Assembly: GCA_023388055.1 (NCBI GenBank)
Contig: JAEWGW010000011.1
Location: 124,001-188,000 of the forward strand
Source: Bacillota bacterium
Lineage (GTDB): Bacteria; Bacillota; Bacilli; Paenibacillales; NBRC-103111
Direction of reading: 5' to 3'
DNA length: 64,000 nucleotides
The stretch's first letter is position 1. Every line of letters starts with the position of its first letter. This document shows positions 51,231 through 60,687 of this stretch, in pieces. A program made the translations under genes and the position numbers. The notes beneath the pieces are model-generated. The model searched no databases. It saw only the letters and a list, made by a program, of their open reading frames with translations, and had not been told where the DNA came from.

Positions 51231-52778
51231 TTATACACCCGTATATTCGAACCAGTCGAAATCCGCCCAGTTGTCGCTGTCCTTGCCGTTGCTGCTGGCA
51301 TACATGCCGAGACATGCGCCCACAAAACCTCCGGCAACATCCGTGCTCAGGATACGCCCGTCCACCTGGCCGGCCAAGAGCGTCTGCTCCTCCGGGGTGC
51401 TTCCATAATAGAAGGAATGGTCCTGCCCATGCGCCGTGACCGTCAGATAAAGGACATCCGACGAATAGGGCTGCCGGGCGAGAATCTCCTCCTTGCCGTC
51501 CTGGCTTTTGGCTAACTGGACGTATTGTCTGCCATCCACTTGAATGGCTACGAAGCGGAAGTGGTACTGGCTGCTCTGTAACAGCGCCATCCCGGCGGCC
51601 TCACCCTCTGCCCGAGGGGTAAATTCCATTCTGGTTCTCGCCGTAAAATCCATATGCTGCTGGCGTCTGCACACCAGGCTGGGATTGGCATTCTCCGAGA
51701 GGGTCTGCGGCCGCAGCTTCAGCCGCAGATAGCTCTTGCGGGCTTCCAGGCTGCAGAATTCGTCCCGGGGTGTCCGGGCGAACATCCACTGCATATCCAA
51801 GGCTCCGCCTTCAAACTGGTCGCACGCCGGAGGGGTCAACCAGCGGTGCTCCGGCAGGCTGGGAGCAGTTTCCGTCAACTCTACAATGCTCTTGCCCGGC
51901 TTCACCACCGGCCAGCCGTCCTCCCAGACAAAGGACACCAGAAAGGTTTCCCTGCCCAGGTTGCGGTAATATCCGCCGTAGGGACGGGAGGCCAGCAGCA
52001 CCATCCACCATTCCCCATCCTGAGTCTCCACAATATCCCCATGGCCTACATTCACGATGGGATAGTCCTGGCCCAGATGGCGGTGGGTGAGGAAGGGGTT
52101 GCGGGGATATCCCTTGTATGGCCCGGTCAGCTGTTGGCTGCGGGCAACGGACAAGGCATGGTCCGGTCCGGTGCCGCCTTCGGAGATCATCAGGTAATAA
52201 TAGCCGTTAATTTTGTAGATATGGGGACCCTCCGGCCAAACGGCATCACGCAGTGCGCCTCTCCATAGGGAATACGTGTCCCCTGTAAGCTGCATGGTGG
52301 ACAAGTCCAGCTCCTGGAGCCAGATTTCCCAGTTGCCGAAATACGCCTCGCCTTCCCGGACAGGCCGGGTTCCCGTGTAATAGGCCCTGCCGTCTTCGTC
52401 GAAGAACAGGGACGGATCAATGCCCTCCGCCTCCAGCCAATACGGGTCGGACCATGGCCCGGCAGGATCAGTGGCGGTTACAACGAAATTGCCTTTTTTG
52501 CCGACAATGGTATTGATGACATAAAATACGCCCTCATGATAGCGGATCGTCGGGGCAAACACACCCTTGGACGGGGATACACCATCCAGGTCCAGCTGGG
52601 ACGGCCTGTCCAGCACATGGCCGAGCTGGCGCCAGTGGACCAGGTCCTTGCTGTGAAAGATGGGGATGCCGGGAAAATATTCGAAGGTGGAGGTAACCAG
52701 GTAATAGTCATCCCCGGCTTTGCAGATGGACGGGTCCGGGTAAAAACCGGGCAAAATCGGATTCGTAAAGGTCTTCAT
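51231..52778 (-). CDS. GH43 beta-xylosidase/arabinofuranosidase (XynB3-like)
   Basis: The 515-residue cytoplasmic enzyme opens with TNPILPGFYPDPSICKAGDD, the classic GH43 start. The catalytic set is Asp15, Asp121 (GIDPSLFFDEDG) and Glu183 (WPEGPHIY). After the propeller (about 1-310) a C-terminal beta-sandwich (about 325-515, ARTPRDEFCSLEARKSYL, GKDSDNWADFDWFEYTGV) of the beta-xylosidase type helps shape the active site. ATG 52778 follows GAGAGGCC; earlier in-frame codons lack a site. It removes xylose or arabinose from xylo-oligomers. It is divergent from the second GH43 gene and has a cre-like site upstream. Confidence 0.93.
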   Translation of the reverse strand: MKTFTNPILPGFYPDPSICKAGDDYYLVTSTFEYFPGIPIFHSKDLVHWRQLGHVLDRPSQLDLDGVSPSKGVFAPTIRYHEGVFYVINTIVGKKGNFVVTATDPAGPWSDPYWLEAEGIDPSLFFDEDGRAYYTGTRPVREGEAYFGNWEIWLQELDLSTMQLTGDTYSLWRGALRDAVWPEGPHIYKINGYYYLMISEGGTGPDHALSVARSQQLTGPYKGYPRNPFLTHRHLGQDYPIVNVGHGDIVETQDGEWWMVLLASRPYGGYYRNLGRETFLVSFVWEDGWPVVKPGKSIVELTETAPSLPEHRWLTPPACDQFEGGALDMQWMFARTPRDEFCSLEARKSYLRLKLRPQTLSENANPSLVCRRQQHMDFTARTRMEFTPRAEGEAAGMALLQSSQYHFRFVAIQVDGRQYVQLAKSQDGKEEILARQPYSSDVLYLTVTAHGQDHSFYYGSTPEEQTLLAGQVDGRILSTDVAGGFVGACLGMYASSNGKDSDNWADFDWFEYTGV

Positions 52779-52800
52779 AGGTGGCCTCTCTTTCCATATG

Positions 52801-52816
52801 GAGAAAACGTTATCAT
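52801..52816 (-). promoter_or_regulatory. Cre-like site
   Basis: On the minus strand ATGATAACGTTTTCTC matches the cre consensus at 14 of 16 positions, 23 bp before the GH43 start at 52778. CcpA control is probable. Confidence 0.5.
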
Positions 52817-52999
52817 TCCTATAATGGACCTTATTTTTCCATTCGTCCATAAAGAAAATCAAGAACATTTGGAGAAATTAAAGATTATTTTAGCGGTAAA
52901 AAAATCAGCAGCCACCTGGCTTAAGAGGCAATTGACGGCTCCGGTTTCCCGTGCTACTATCTCGGTACCGATAACGGTTTCTGGAAAGGAAATGGGCAT

Positions 53000-54535
53000 A
53001 TGAAGAATCCCATCATTCTCGCGGATTACCCCGATCCGGATATTATCCGGGTGGAGGATACGTATTACATGGTCAGCACAACCATGCATTTTATGCCAGG
53101 CTGTGTCATCCTGCGTTCCTATGATCTGATTCATTGGGAAACGGCAGCGCATGTGTACCGGACGCTGGACGATACACCGGGGCAGAAGCTGGAGGAAGGG
53201 AGGCATATCTACGGCAAAGGCATGTGGGCCGCGTCTCTTCGGTACCACCAGGGCACATTCTATGTATGCTTTGTCGCCAATGATACGGGCAAAACCTATC
53301 TGTATACAGCTGCTTCCGTTAATGGGCCGTGGAACAAACGGACGATAGCGGGCTTTTACCATGATTGCTCCCTGTTGTTTGACGACGACGGGCGGACGTA
53401 TCTGGTTTCGGGCAATATGGAGATTCGTCTGACTGAGCTGGCGGAGGATCTGTCCGGCCCCAAACCCGGCGGCCTCAACCGTGTGCTTGTACAGGACCGC
53501 AAGGAGGAGGTCTATCTGGGTTATGAGGGGGCCCATCTGTACAAGATCAACGGCAGGTACGTGCTGTTCCTGATCCATATGCCCAAAGCGGCGGGACGCC
53601 GGACACAGGCTTGTTTTACCGCCGACTCGCTGGAGGGGGAATTTGCCGGAGGGGATATTTTCAATGATGATATGGGCTTCTTCAATTCCGGTGTAGCCCA
53701 AGGAGGGATTGTGGATACGCCCCGGGGGGACTGGTATGCTATGCTGTTCCAGGACTACGGAGCACTTGGCCGTATCCCCGTGCTGGTGCCACTCCGGTGG
53801 GAAGACGGCTGGCCCGTATTTCCGCAACAGGCGCCACTCCACATTGAAGTGCCTGCCACAAGGCCCGGTTACGTCTGCAGGCCGCTGTACGGCGGTGATG
53901 ATTTCCAGTATATTCCTGATGGAGATGGCATTGTGCATCTGAAGGAGTATTGGGAATGGAACCACAATCCGGCTGACGGCTTATGGTCGGTTACCGAACA
54001 ACCCGGCGTATACCGGATACGCACGGACAGGCTGTCTTCCAATCTGGTGTATGCGGTAAATACCCTGACCCAAAGAACCGTAGGGCCGCAATGCGAAGCA
54101 GAGGTTACGCTGGATGGAAGCGCACTTAAGGAAGGGGACTTCGCGGGTCTCTGTTTGTTAATCAGTTCGTATGGATTAATCGGCCTTACCCGGCAGGAGG
54201 GGCAGCTTTATCTTGTGATGCGGGCACGGCCAACGGAGGATAAATCCATCTTCGGGAATCTGGTGGACAACGATCCGGGAGTGGAATATGCCAGAGTGGC
54301 GGTTGAGGGCAGCCCAGTAAGGCTAAGGGTCCGGTGTAATTTTGTGGAAAAGGCGGATACATGCGAATTTTATTATATGGAGGGGGCTGCTTGGCGCAAG
54401 CTTGGGGTGTCCCACAGCATGGTGTTCAAGATGGACATGTTCGTCGGAGCCCGGGTAGGCCTGTTCCTGTTTTCCACCCGGGAAGCCGGGGGCAGAGCCG
54501 ATTTTTCGGATTTCGCATATTCACTTGTTGAATAA
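53000..54535 (+). CDS. GH43 family glycosidase with C-terminal beta-sandwich
   Basis: The 511-residue cytoplasmic enzyme has ILADYPDPDIIRVEDTYYMV with Asp12, FYHDCSLLFDDDGRTYLV with Asp122 and GYEGAHLYKINGRYV with Glu176. HDC replaces the commoner HDP. The propeller spans about 1-300, and a concanavalin-like C-terminal domain (about 325-511, FAGLCLLISSYGLIGLTRQE, ARVGLFLFSTREAGGRADFS) completes it. AAAGGAAATGG precedes ATG 53000. It probably acts on arabinosyl or xylosyl oligomers. Its 3' end overlaps the convergent AraC gene by 15 bp. Confidence 0.92.
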   Translation: MKNPIILADYPDPDIIRVEDTYYMVSTTMHFMPGCVILRSYDLIHWETAAHVYRTLDDTPGQKLEEGRHIYGKGMWAASLRYHQGTFYVCFVANDTGKTYLYTAASVNGPWNKRTIAGFYHDCSLLFDDDGRTYLVSGNMEIRLTELAEDLSGPKPGGLNRVLVQDRKEEVYLGYEGAHLYKINGRYVLFLIHMPKAAGRRTQACFTADSLEGEFAGGDIFNDDMGFFNSGVAQGGIVDTPRGDWYAMLFQDYGALGRIPVLVPLRWEDGWPVFPQQAPLHIEVPATRPGYVCRPLYGGDDFQYIPDGDGIVHLKEYWEWNHNPADGLWSVTEQPGVYRIRTDRLSSNLVYAVNTLTQRTVGPQCEAEVTLDGSALKEGDFAGLCLLISSYGLIGLTRQEGQLYLVMRARPTEDKSIFGNLVDNDPGVEYARVAVEGSPVRLRVRCNFVEKADTCEFYYMEGAAWRKLGVSHSMVFKMDMFVGARVGLFLFSTREAGGRADFSDFAYSLVE

Positions 54536-55327
54536 AGAAAGCCCGGTTTTGCGCAAAACTGCGGAGGGGGGATAACCCTTAAGCAGCTTAAACATATTGC
54601 TGAAGTAGGAGATATCCCGGAAGCCGCAGCGCTCTGCCGTTTCCGATACCGAAAAGTCCCCGGAGGACAGCATCATTTCCGCATTGTTGATGCGGATGCG
54701 GTTCAGATATTCCTTACAGGTGGAGCCGGTGTATTCCTTGAACAGCTTTCCCAAATAAACGGGGTGCAGGTTCACCGTCTCCGCCAATTGGCTAATGGCG
54801 ATGTCACTGGAATAATGCTCTTCGATATATGTGGTGATTTTCTTGATGCGGGGATCCATCACCGGGTTGGACAGCAGGTAATAATTGCTGAGCAGACGGT
54901 GGAGGATCAACTCGAAGATAGCCCGGGCTTGAAGGGGATAAAAGGGTTGTTTGCCCATCCAGACATGCTTGAATTCCTGAATATAATTAAGGATTTCTGG
55001 GGTAATCAATTTTTTGGTGACAACGCCAAAAGGGAGATGCACCTTGTTATGGGGATTGGCCCATTGGAAATTGAAGGGATAGGCATGCATGGGCGAATCC
55101 GCGTAGGTATGAGCCTCGCGGGTGCTGTTTTCCGGAACATATACCAGATCGCCGGCTTCGACTTCATAGGTTTCACCGTTTATGCAATAGCGGGCTTTGC
55201 CGCTGATTACGAAGGTTAAATCATGGAAATCGATCCAATCCTTCCCTATTCTCCAGTCGCCGAAGCATTTGCGGTCCACGAATAAGAATATATTGGGGAC
55301 CAAGTGGTGGTGATTCGCCAAATCCAA
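54521..55327 (-). CDS. AraC-family transcriptional regulator with cupin N-terminus
   Basis: The 268-residue regulator has an N-terminal cupin (WIDFHDLTFVISGKARYCIN, VEAGDLVYVPENSTREAHTY) and a C-terminal AraC domain (IAISQLAETVNLHPVYLGKL, VSETAERCGFRDISYFSNMF, PSAVLRK). The TTG start at 55327 has AGGAGG nine bases upstream. It is divergent from the xylanolytic operon at 55450, with its own TTGGAA-16-TATACT promoter. Local control of the xylan genes is likely. Its end overlaps the GH43 gene at 53000-54535. Confidence 0.9.
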   Translation of the reverse strand: MDLANHHHLVPNIFLFVDRKCFGDWRIGKDWIDFHDLTFVISGKARYCINGETYEVEAGDLVYVPENSTREAHTYADSPMHAYPFNFQWANPHNKVHLPFGVVTKKLITPEILNYIQEFKHVWMGKQPFYPLQARAIFELILHRLLSNYYLLSNPVMDPRIKKITTYIEEHYSSDIAISQLAETVNLHPVYLGKLFKEYTGSTCKEYLNRIRINNAEMMLSSGDFSVSETAERCGFRDISYFSNMFKLLKGYPPSAVLRKTGLSLFNK

Positions 55328-55351
55328 AGCAACACGCCTCCTCTTTCTTCT

Positions 55352-55379
55352 AGTATAATTTAATCTTTAAAAATTCCAA
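55352..55379 (-). promoter_or_regulatory. Sigma-A promoter of AraC gene
   Basis: On the minus strand TTGGAA (55379-55374) and TATACT (55357-55352) are separated by 16 bases. The opposite gene at 55450 starts about 70 bp away; TTTCA and TGAAA half-sites around 55417-55432 may be part of its control. Confidence 0.65.
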
Positions 55380-55449
55380 ATCATCTTTTTTTATTCTATG
55401 GATTTCAGGAGGCGTTTCACTACAATGAAAAAGAAAAGGAGAAATAGGA

Positions 55450-56457
55450 ATGAATAAGCCTGCTGCGCAGCATGAACCGCTGGTAACCCATATATATACG
55501 GCAGACCCGTCTGCACATGTGTTTGAGGGGAAGCTGTATATCTATCCCTCCCATGATCTTGAACATGATATGGAAAGCAATGATAACGGGGACCAATACG
55601 TCATGGAGGATTATCATGTCCTCTCCCTGGACAGCCTCAGCTCCCCGTGTGTGGATCATGGCGAGGCGCTTCATATCCGTGATGTGCCTTGGGCATCGAC
55701 GCAGATGTGGGCACCGGATGCCGCTTATAAGAACGGGCAGTATTACCTGTATTTTCCGGCACGGGACCATAACGGCATCTTCCGCATCGGGGTTGCCTCC
55801 GGCACTCGTCCGGCGGGACCGTTCCAGGCGGAGCCTGTGTACATGCCCGGCAGCTTCAGCATCGATCCGGCCGTGCTGGTGGAGGAGGACGGAAGGGCAT
55901 ATCTGTATTTTGGCGGCTTGTGGGGAGGCCAGCTGGAGAAATGGCAAACCGGCTCCTATCTCGCGGACGGGGAAGGGCCTGCCCCGGATGCTCCTGCCTT
56001 AGGACCGCAATTCGCAGAGCTGTCGGATGACATGGTCTCCTTCTTAACACCCCCCAAGGAGCTTTCCATTGTGGATGAGGAGGGCAACCCGCTGCTGGCG
56101 GGAGATGAGGACAGACGCTTCTTCGAGGGGGCGTGGGTGCATCGATACAACGGCCTTTATTATTTGTCGTATTCCACAGGCAACAAACACACGCTGGTTT
56201 ATGCTGTCAGTCCATCACCGGAGGGGCCTTTTACCTTCAAGGGGTTGATCCTGCCGCCGGTTATCGGCTGGACTACTCATCATTCCATTGTCCAATTCGA
56301 AGAGAAATGGTACCTGTTCTATCACGACAGCTCCTTGTCGGGTGGTCTTAACCACCAGCGCTGCATCAAGTATGCCGAGCTCCGCTATAATGAGGACGGC
56401 ACCATTCAACCCATCAACCCGTATCCCGCAGGGGATGACGGTCATTCTGCAGAATAA
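55450..56457 (+). CDS. GH43 beta-xylosidase-type enzyme
   Basis: The 335-residue single-domain enzyme has the five-bladed propeller and no added module. IYTADPSAHVFEGKLYIYPS holds Asp19, SFSIDPAVLVEEDG holds Asp139, and RRFFEGAWVHRYNGLYYLSY holds Glu226. The order and short length fit the GH43_1-type beta-xylosidase/arabinofuranosidase group. AAGGAG precedes ATG 55450. It is the first gene of an operon with the GH10-GH43 fusion, which begins 12 bp later behind its own site. It has no signal peptide, so it works on imported xylo-oligosaccharides. Confidence 0.93.
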   Translation: MNKPAAQHEPLVTHIYTADPSAHVFEGKLYIYPSHDLEHDMESNDNGDQYVMEDYHVLSLDSLSSPCVDHGEALHIRDVPWASTQMWAPDAAYKNGQYYLYFPARDHNGIFRIGVASGTRPAGPFQAEPVYMPGSFSIDPAVLVEEDGRAYLYFGGLWGGQLEKWQTGSYLADGEGPAPDAPALGPQFAELSDDMVSFLTPPKELSIVDEEGNPLLAGDEDRRFFEGAWVHRYNGLYYLSYSTGNKHTLVYAVSPSPEGPFTFKGLILPPVIGWTTHHSIVQFEEKWYLFYHDSSLSGGLNHQRCIKYAELRYNEDGTIQPINPYPAGDDGHSAE

Positions 56458-56468
56458 TGGAGGCTTCT

Positions 56469-58922
56469 ATGAATCCGGAAATTCCTTCTTTGTCTAAATG
56501 CTTCAGCGATAGCTTCAAAATCGGCGCAGCCGTCTGTCCGTCCGTGATCCGGTCGGAGGGGGAGCTGATAACAAAGCACTTCAACAGCATCACAGCGGAA
56601 AACCAGATGAAATTCGGCATGCTTCATCCGGAGGAAGACCATTATGACTTCGCCGCAGCTGACGAAATTGCCGAGTTTGCCCGCAGCCGCCGGATTGCCC
56701 TGCGGGGTCATACCCTGGTGTGGCATAACCAGACCTCCGATTGGGTGTTTACGGACCCGGTTACCGGCGGACCCGCATCGCGGGAGCTGCTGCTGGAGCG
56801 GCTGAAGAGCCATATGGAAACGGTTGTTGGCCGGTACAAGGGGTTGGCCTATGCATGGGATGTGGTCAATGAGGCCATTGAGGATAAAACGGATAAGGTG
56901 ATGCGTGAAACCAAGTGGCTGGAGCTCCTTGGGGAGGATTATATCCTTCAAGCCTTCCGGATGGCCCACGAGGCGGATCCGGAGGCGCTCCTCTTCTACA
57001 ATGATTATAACGAGACCAATCCGGTGAAGCGCCAAAAGATCTACAATCTGGTCCGTTCCCTGTTGGAAAAGGGCGCCCCTATTCATGGCATCGGCATGCA
57101 GGCTCATTGGAGCATCTACAGCCCCAGTCTGGATGAAATCAGGGAGGCTATCGAGCTGTACAGCTCCCTTGGAGTGCAGCTGCATATTACCGAACTGGAT
57201 ATTTCCGTATTCCGGCATGACGATAAACGTACGGACCTGACCGCACCCACAGCGGAAATGCTGGAGCTGCAAGCGAAGCGCTACGAAGAGATCTTCCAGC
57301 TGTTTCGGGAATACCGCTCCAGTATTACCTCCGTAACCTTCTGGGGAGTGGCGGACGCCTATACCTGGCTGGATGATTTTCCTGTACGCGGGCGTAAAAA
57401 TTGGCCCTTCCTCTTTAATACGGAGGGGAAACCCAAGGAATCCTTCTGGAGAGTAGCCGGGCTGGCGCCTGCATGCAAGCCCATCAAGGACCCTATCTGT
57501 AAAACCCCTTCCCAGGGTAATCCGCTGGCAGACCATAAATTCGGGGCGGATCCCTACGCACTGGTCTATGGCGACAGAGTCTACCTGTACATGACCAATG
57601 ATGCTCTGGAGAGGGACACCGAGGGCAAAATCAAAGAAAACTCGTATTCCTCCATCAATACGATTACCGTTCTGTCTTCATCGGATTTGGCCAACTGGAT
57701 GGATCATGGTGACATCCCTGTGGCCGGACCGCAGGGTGCGGCGGTATGGGCCACGCAGTCCTGGGCTCCGGCCGCTGTCCATAAGGTCATCGGAGGCAAG
57801 GATAAGTTTTTCCTTTATTTTGCCAACAATGCATCCAGCATCGGCGTGTTAATCGCGGACAGTCCCACTGGTCCCTGGAGCGACCCCATCGGCAAACCGC
57901 TGATTACCAGAGAAACGCCAGGGGCGGCGGATGTCAAATGGCTGTTTGACCCTGCCGTGCTGGTGGATGATGACGGCCGCAGCTACATTTACTTTGGCGG
58001 AGGTGTGCCCGACGGGCTGCATGAATGGCCGGATACGGCCAGAGTGATGGAGCTGGGGCCGGACATGATCAGCGTCACCGGCACGGCCGCTGCCATACCT
58101 GCTCCTTATATGTTCGAGGATGCCGGTATCCACAAGCATAACGGCACCTATTATTACACCTACTGCTCCAATTTCTACAGCGGCCAACGGACCGCAGGCA
58201 GCCCCCCTCCCGGGGAGATTGCCTATATGACCAGCAGCCATCCACTTGGCCCTTGGACGTACCGGGGAACCCTGCTGAAGAATCCCGAGTTTTTCTTTGG
58301 GGTAGGCGGGAATAATCACCATGCGGTATTCCAGTTCCGGGATCAATGGTATGTCGCCTACCACGCTCAAACCCTGGCCAAGGCCATGGGGGACCCTAAG
58401 GGCTACCGGTCTACTCACTTAAACCGGTTGTATCATAACGAAGACGGCTCCATCCGCGAGGTGGAGGCAGACTACCAGGGAGTGGAGCAGCTGGCAGCGC
58501 TGGACCCGTACCGTCCTGTGAAAGCAGCCTTGATCGGCTGGAGTGCCGGCCTCAGTCCCGCCAATCTGGTTCCCGCTTCCCGGGCATCAGGTCCTGTGTT
58601 TTGCAAGGTTTTAGCCGGTATGGAAAACGGCTCCTGGATCGGTGTGTCCGGGGTTGATTTTGGCCCGGAGGGGGCGGGCAGGTTTGTGGCAGCCATTGGC
58701 GATGCTGCACCCGGCAGCCTTCTGGAGCTTCGGCTGGACCAGCCAAACGGTCGGCTCATCGGCTGTTTACACGCGGGAACGGCAGCAGGCGGATCCGGCG
58801 AGCTTGTGGAGCTGGAAACCTCCGTTGCCGCTGTCGCCGGTGTTCATTCCCTGTTCCTCGTGTTTACAGGGGAGTCGCAGCAAGGCTGGGGTACTCTGGG
58901 GTATTGGTACTTCAAGTCATAA
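56469..58922 (+). CDS. Cytoplasmic GH10-GH43-CBM6-like fusion
   Basis: The 817-residue protein has no signal peptide. A GH10 domain (about 1-330) carries KHFNSITAENQMKFG, HTLVWHNQT, acid/base Glu135 in WDVVNEAI, nucleophile Glu242 in HITELDIS and FWGVADAYTWL. A GH43 domain (about 350-680) has Asp361 (FGADPYALVYG), Asp494 (LFDPAVLVDDDG) and Glu550 (FEDAGIHKHNGTYYYTY). A CBM6-like domain ends it (about 690-817, SGPVFCKVLAGMENGSWIG). Both catalytic sets are complete. I chose ATG 56469, since GGAGG lies five bases before it; ATG 56457 overlaps the upstream stop. It would cut and debranch xylo-oligomers in one polypeptide. Confidence 0.93.
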   Translation: MNPEIPSLSKCFSDSFKIGAAVCPSVIRSEGELITKHFNSITAENQMKFGMLHPEEDHYDFAAADEIAEFARSRRIALRGHTLVWHNQTSDWVFTDPVTGGPASRELLLERLKSHMETVVGRYKGLAYAWDVVNEAIEDKTDKVMRETKWLELLGEDYILQAFRMAHEADPEALLFYNDYNETNPVKRQKIYNLVRSLLEKGAPIHGIGMQAHWSIYSPSLDEIREAIELYSSLGVQLHITELDISVFRHDDKRTDLTAPTAEMLELQAKRYEEIFQLFREYRSSITSVTFWGVADAYTWLDDFPVRGRKNWPFLFNTEGKPKESFWRVAGLAPACKPIKDPICKTPSQGNPLADHKFGADPYALVYGDRVYLYMTNDALERDTEGKIKENSYSSINTITVLSSSDLANWMDHGDIPVAGPQGAAVWATQSWAPAAVHKVIGGKDKFFLYFANNASSIGVLIADSPTGPWSDPIGKPLITRETPGAADVKWLFDPAVLVDDDGRSYIYFGGGVPDGLHEWPDTARVMELGPDMISVTGTAAAIPAPYMFEDAGIHKHNGTYYYTYCSNFYSGQRTAGSPPPGEIAYMTSSHPLGPWTYRGTLLKNPEFFFGVGGNNHHAVFQFRDQWYVAYHAQTLAKAMGDPKGYRSTHLNRLYHNEDGSIREVEADYQGVEQLAALDPYRPVKAALIGWSAGLSPANLVPASRASGPVFCKVLAGMENGSWIGVSGVDFGPEGAGRFVAAIGDAAPGSLLELRLDQPNGRLIGCLHAGTAAGGSGELVELETSVAAVAGVHSLFLVFTGESQQGWGTLGYWYFKS

Positions 58923-58944
58923 GCAAAATTTATAAGTTATAATC

Positions 58945-58986
58945 AAAGGCGCCGGGCCATAAGCTTCCCCCGGCGCCTTTGATTTT
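58945..58986 (+). terminator. Rho-independent terminator
   Basis: AAAGGCGCCGG pairs with CCGGCGCCTTT over a loop of about ten bases, followed by GATTTTG. It ends the xylan operon. Confidence 0.88.
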
Positions 58987-59039
58987 GCCCGGGAAAGCGC
59001 AAATTTTGCCGGAAGTCAATCCTTTTTGTTCCAGATTAA

Positions 59040-59069
59040 TTGTGATAAAGTAGGCATAAATCCTATATT
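59040..59069 (+). promoter_or_regulatory. Sigma-A promoter of regulator/sensor operon
   Basis: TTGTGA at 59040 and TATATT at 59064 are separated by 18 bases, 34 bp before the regulator start. Confidence 0.6.
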
Positions 59070-59102
59070 TATGCAAATATTGGCTGAAAGGAGCTGTGGC
59101 AG

Positions 59103-60671
59103 ATGTTCAAGGTGTTGATCGTGGACGATGAGGTGTTTGTCCGCAAGGGGCTGCAGAAGCTGATCCCTTGGGAGGAGTTCCATTTTACCATTGCAGGCGA
59201 GGCTAAGCATGGCGGGGAAGCGCTGGATCTGATCAGGGAGCTGTCACCTGATTTGGTCATAACGGATATTATGATGCCGGTGCTGGATGGGTTGGGCTTA
59301 ATCCGCAGTGTGAAGGAAGAGGGGGACGGGACAGCCGACCCTGAATTTATCATTATCAGCGGTTACAATGAGTTCAAGTATGCCCAACAGGCGATCCGGT
59401 ACGGCGTACAGGACTATATCCTCAAGCCCATCGATGTGAAGGAGATGGAGGAGACGCTGGTTAAGCTGGCGGGTACCATCCGTAAGAAACGGTTGATAGC
59501 GCTTACCAAGGAGCGTTTTTCCCGGGATGGAGTTCTGGAGCTGCTGCTCCAGGATAAGCTGCCTGCGGAGGAGGATGTCCGGTTTGAGGAACTTCTCGGG
59601 CTGGAGCCCCATGAACCGGAGCTGCGCTTTCTGATTGTGGAGGTCCATACCGGCCCCTTCACAGCCTCGATATCCCTGAAAAGCTTCCGGGAGGTGTGGG
59701 CAGCCTTGGGCACAGGGGGAGAGAAGCCTCCACTGGTAGAGCACTGTCCGGGCCGGTTCGGCACCCTGCTGGGGGGTAGTCAGCTTCGCACGATGGAGCC
59801 TTCATGGCCCCAAGCATTGGAATTATGCCGCAAGGAGCTTGCCGTCAGGCTGCAGCAGGAGGTTACCTTCTATGCCGGCGGCTCCAAGGAAAGGCTGACC
59901 GAGGTGCGCCAGTCCTATCTGGAGGCCAATGAAGCGGTGAAGCATAAGTATGCCGAAGGCTGCGGCAGGGTGATTGTGCACCAGCATGTCAAGGCCAAAC
60001 CACTGGATCAGACGGAGTTGGAGCCGGGGCTGTTCAACCGCCTGCTGGTGGAGCTGGAGGAGAATAACAAGGAAGCTTTTGCACAGACGGCCATGGAGCT
60101 GCAGCTATTTTTACAGAGAGGACGGTTTACCCCTTCGGCGGCGGTTCATTCCATCTCCCGTTTTGTGGAGCGCGTTCTGCTGGTTGTGAAGCAGATGGGA
60201 GGCAACGAGGAGGAATTGCGTCAGCAGCTTGTCCGTTTGGAGGAGGAATATCACGTCTGGACCCTGCCCCAGCTGACGGAATGTTTCCTCCGGATAACCG
60301 GGGAAGCCGCGCAATCCATTGATATTCTCCGCAAGGACCGGAATAAGGGGGATATAGAGAGGATCAAAAAATATATCGACTCCCACTATGCCGACAATAT
60401 GAATCTCAAAAACATCGCGGCTCTTTTTTACATGAACCCCGTTTATCTGGGCCAGCTGTTCCGCAAAACCTATGGGGTATATTTCAACGATTACCTTCTG
60501 GAGCGGCGGGTGGAGGAGGCCAAGAAGCTCCTGCGGCAGACGGATCTGCGGATGTATGAAATTGCGGAGAGGGTAGGCATCAAAAATGCCAACTACTTTG
60601 TTTCCCAGTTCGAAAAGCTGGTCAAGCTGAGCCCGATGGAGTACCGCAATAAATTGGTCAAAAAAGAATAG
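59103..60671 (+). CDS. YesN-type AraC response regulator
   Basis: The 522-residue protein has a receiver domain with DDE at 8-10, phospho-acceptor Asp55 in LVITDIMMP and Lys in YILKPIDV. The linker spans about 125-415. The AraC domain has MNLKNIAALFYMNPVYLGQL, MYEIAERVGIKNANYFVSQF and LSPMEYR. AAAGGAG precedes ATG 59103. Here the regulator gene precedes its kinase, the reverse of the other two systems in the window. It probably controls the binding-protein gene downstream and the xylan operon upstream. Confidence 0.94.
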   Translation: MFKVLIVDDEVFVRKGLQKLIPWEEFHFTIAGEAKHGGEALDLIRELSPDLVITDIMMPVLDGLGLIRSVKEEGDGTADPEFIIISGYNEFKYAQQAIRYGVQDYILKPIDVKEMEETLVKLAGTIRKKRLIALTKERFSRDGVLELLLQDKLPAEEDVRFEELLGLEPHEPELRFLIVEVHTGPFTASISLKSFREVWAALGTGGEKPPLVEHCPGRFGTLLGGSQLRTMEPSWPQALELCRKELAVRLQQEVTFYAGGSKERLTEVRQSYLEANEAVKHKYAEGCGRVIVHQHVKAKPLDQTELEPGLFNRLLVELEENNKEAFAQTAMELQLFLQRGRFTPSAAVHSISRFVERVLLVVKQMGGNEEELRQQLVRLEEEYHVWTLPQLTECFLRITGEAAQSIDILRKDRNKGDIERIKKYIDSHYADNMNLKNIAALFYMNPVYLGQLFRKTYGVYFNDYLLERRVEEAKKLLRQTDLRMYEIAERVGIKNANYFVSQFEKLVKLSPMEYRNKLVKKE

Positions 60672-60687
60672 ACGGGCGGCGTTAACC

